Shown in pieces: positions 13,530-14,290 of a stretch of DNA of 14,290 nt. Under the pieces are notes generated by a model. The model searched no databases. It was not told the DNA's origin and was given only the letters and a program-made list of their open reading frames with translations. A program made the translations under genes and the position numbers. The stretch is from Parachlamydiaceae bacterium (GTDB lineage: Bacteria; Chlamydiota; Chlamydiia; Chlamydiales; Parachlamydiaceae), in contig JACDGH010000040.1 of assembly GCA_013815395.1 (NCBI GenBank), forward strand, positions 1-14,290, written 5' to 3'. The first letter of the stretch is position 1, and the number at the start of each line of letters is the position of its first letter.

Positions 13530-14290
13530 TTAGTAACCTCGTGCGTTTTTTATATGACTTATAAGCTGTGTCAATTCATTCATTGTATTATAAGAGTGCA
13601 GGCAGATGCGCAATAACTCATGCCCCCGTTGCACTGTTGGACTCATGAGCGGTCTTACATCATATCCCTGTGTAGAAATAGCTGTAGCAGCGTTTTTTAC
13701 GGCTTCATTTCCTTTTACAATTACGGATTGGACGTGAGTCATAGAAGATTGCGGTTCGAATTCTCGGAAGCATTGAATGAGCCTATGAAGATGTAATCGC
13801 TCTTCTTCCATTTTAGGAAATAAATCGTAGCTGCATTTAATCGCTGCGAGCGTTTGAAAAGGAAGCGCTGTTGTATAAATATATGATGTGGCAAAATTAA
13901 TGAGCGCTTGCTTCAAAGAGTGATTGCCAAGCACGATAGCTCCAAAGGTTCCAAGAGCTTTGCCAAAGGTTGTTATTTGCGCAAAAACATCTCCCATAAG
14001 ATTATGCTCTGCAATTAATCCCCGTCCTTTGGGTCCACATGCACCCACAGCATGAGCTTCATCTACGATTAAATTGGCTTCATATTTCTTAGCCAGTTCA
14101 ACAATCTCAGTTAGTGGTGCTTGAGAACCATCTGTAGAATAAATAGACTCTATGCAAATGAAGCGATCTCCTTTTGAGGGGCAGGTTTTAAGTCGATTTT
14201 CAAGATGTTCAAGATCATTATGCTTAAAAGGAAATGCCTTTGCCTGGCTTAAGCGAATTCCATCATGTATAGAGGCGTGTACAGCAGTAT
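13530..14290 (-). CDS. bioF: 8-amino-7-oxononanoate synthase (5' end outside window)
   Basis: Condenses a pimeloyl thioester with L-alanine to KAPA, the entry step of the biotin-specific pathway. About 253 C-terminal residues are in the window. The frame enters at 14288 with TAVHASIHDGIRLS, followed by FPFKHND, ICIESIYSTDGSQAPL, the PLP-binding VDEAHAVGACGPKGRG and TTFGKALGTFGA, whose Lys is the Schiff-base residue, then SYIYTTALPFQTLAAI. This is the complete alpha-oxoamine synthase signature. A GTG at 14048 falls in the middle of the DEAHAVG motif and is not a real start. The gene leads the visible part of the operon; bioB could lie just upstream, outside the window. The last residues LISHIKNARGY end one base before bioD. 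Confidence 0.95.
   Translation of the reverse strand, partial: TAVHASIHDGIRLSQAKAFPFKHNDLEHLENRLKTCPSKGDRFICIESIYSTDGSQAPLTEIVELAKKYEANLIVDEAHAVGACGPKGRGLIAEHNLMGDVFAQITTFGKALGTFGAIVLGNHSLKQALINFATSYIYTTALPFQTLAAIKCSYDLFPKMEEERLHLHRLIQCFREFEPQSSMTHVQSVIVKGNEAVKNAATAISTQGYDVRPLMSPTVQRGHELLRICLHSYNTMNELTQLISHIKNARGY

Noticed and set aside
13530..14048. Short gene starting at GTG 14048
   Set aside because: That GTG is inside the DEAHAVG motif of bioF; the frame continues to the window edge with further bioF motifs.
1..14290. CRISPR array, tRNA or rRNA genes
   Set aside because: No regularly spaced direct repeats, cloverleaf-like segments or rRNA-like sequence were seen.

Overview
The window is AT-rich bacterial DNA. 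It most likely comes from an amoeba-associated, Chlamydiae-like intracellular bacterium such as a Parachlamydiaceae relative. The reasons are the low GC content, a compact bioF-bioD-bioA cluster, a small RING-like Cys/His protein of the kind these organisms carry, and many decayed fragments between operons. This taxonomic call is inference; there is no rRNA or other marker gene.

Region 1 (1-7300, + strand) is a tightly packed operon that looks like an uncharacterised small-molecule pathway. In order it encodes: the C-terminal part of a COG2509-like FAD-dependent dehydrogenase, a conserved protein of unknown function, a deoxynucleotide monophosphate (dNMP) kinase-like protein with an N-terminal signal peptide, a SAM methyltransferase fused to a phytanoyl-CoA-dioxygenase-type Fe(II)/2-oxoglutarate oxygenase, an adenine phosphoribosyltransferase with a signal peptide, a DegT/DnrJ/EryC1/StrS aminotransferase, a DUF3050 protein (heme-oxygenase-like fold), and a Ham1/RdgB-type NTP pyrophosphatase. 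Four of the first five junctions are 4-base ATGA or GTGA overlaps, so co-translation is very likely. The enzyme mix (oxidoreductase, aminotransferase, methyltransferase, oxygenase, nucleotide kinase, base phosphoribosyltransferase, NTP pyrophosphatase) suggests synthesis or remodelling of a modified, possibly amino-substituted, nucleoside or nucleotide. Part of the chemistry may lie outside the cytoplasm.

Region 2 (7301-9014) holds one unknown protein with a hydrophobic N-terminus and a loosely DUF218-like C-terminal half (+), facing a small VOC/glyoxalase-family protein (-).

Region 3 (9015-10990) is a gene-poor graveyard. It contains a frameshifted relic of a second Ham1 gene, a ~300-bp element with ~70-bp imperfect inverted ends (MITE-like), repeated CTAGTAC palindromic motifs, a possible membrane-protein relic, a RING-like gene whose 5' end is cut off by an in-frame stop, and a 24-codon ORF behind a good -10 box and a long inverted repeat.

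Region 4 (10959-14290, - strand) is the end of a biotin operon: bioF (5' part outside the window), bioD, bioA and a ferritin-like diiron-type protein. The genes abut or overlap, and the operon ends at a perfect 38-bp palindrome. The ferritin-like gene shares an ATGA overlap with bioA and is a candidate for an unassigned step in biotin or pimelate metabolism.
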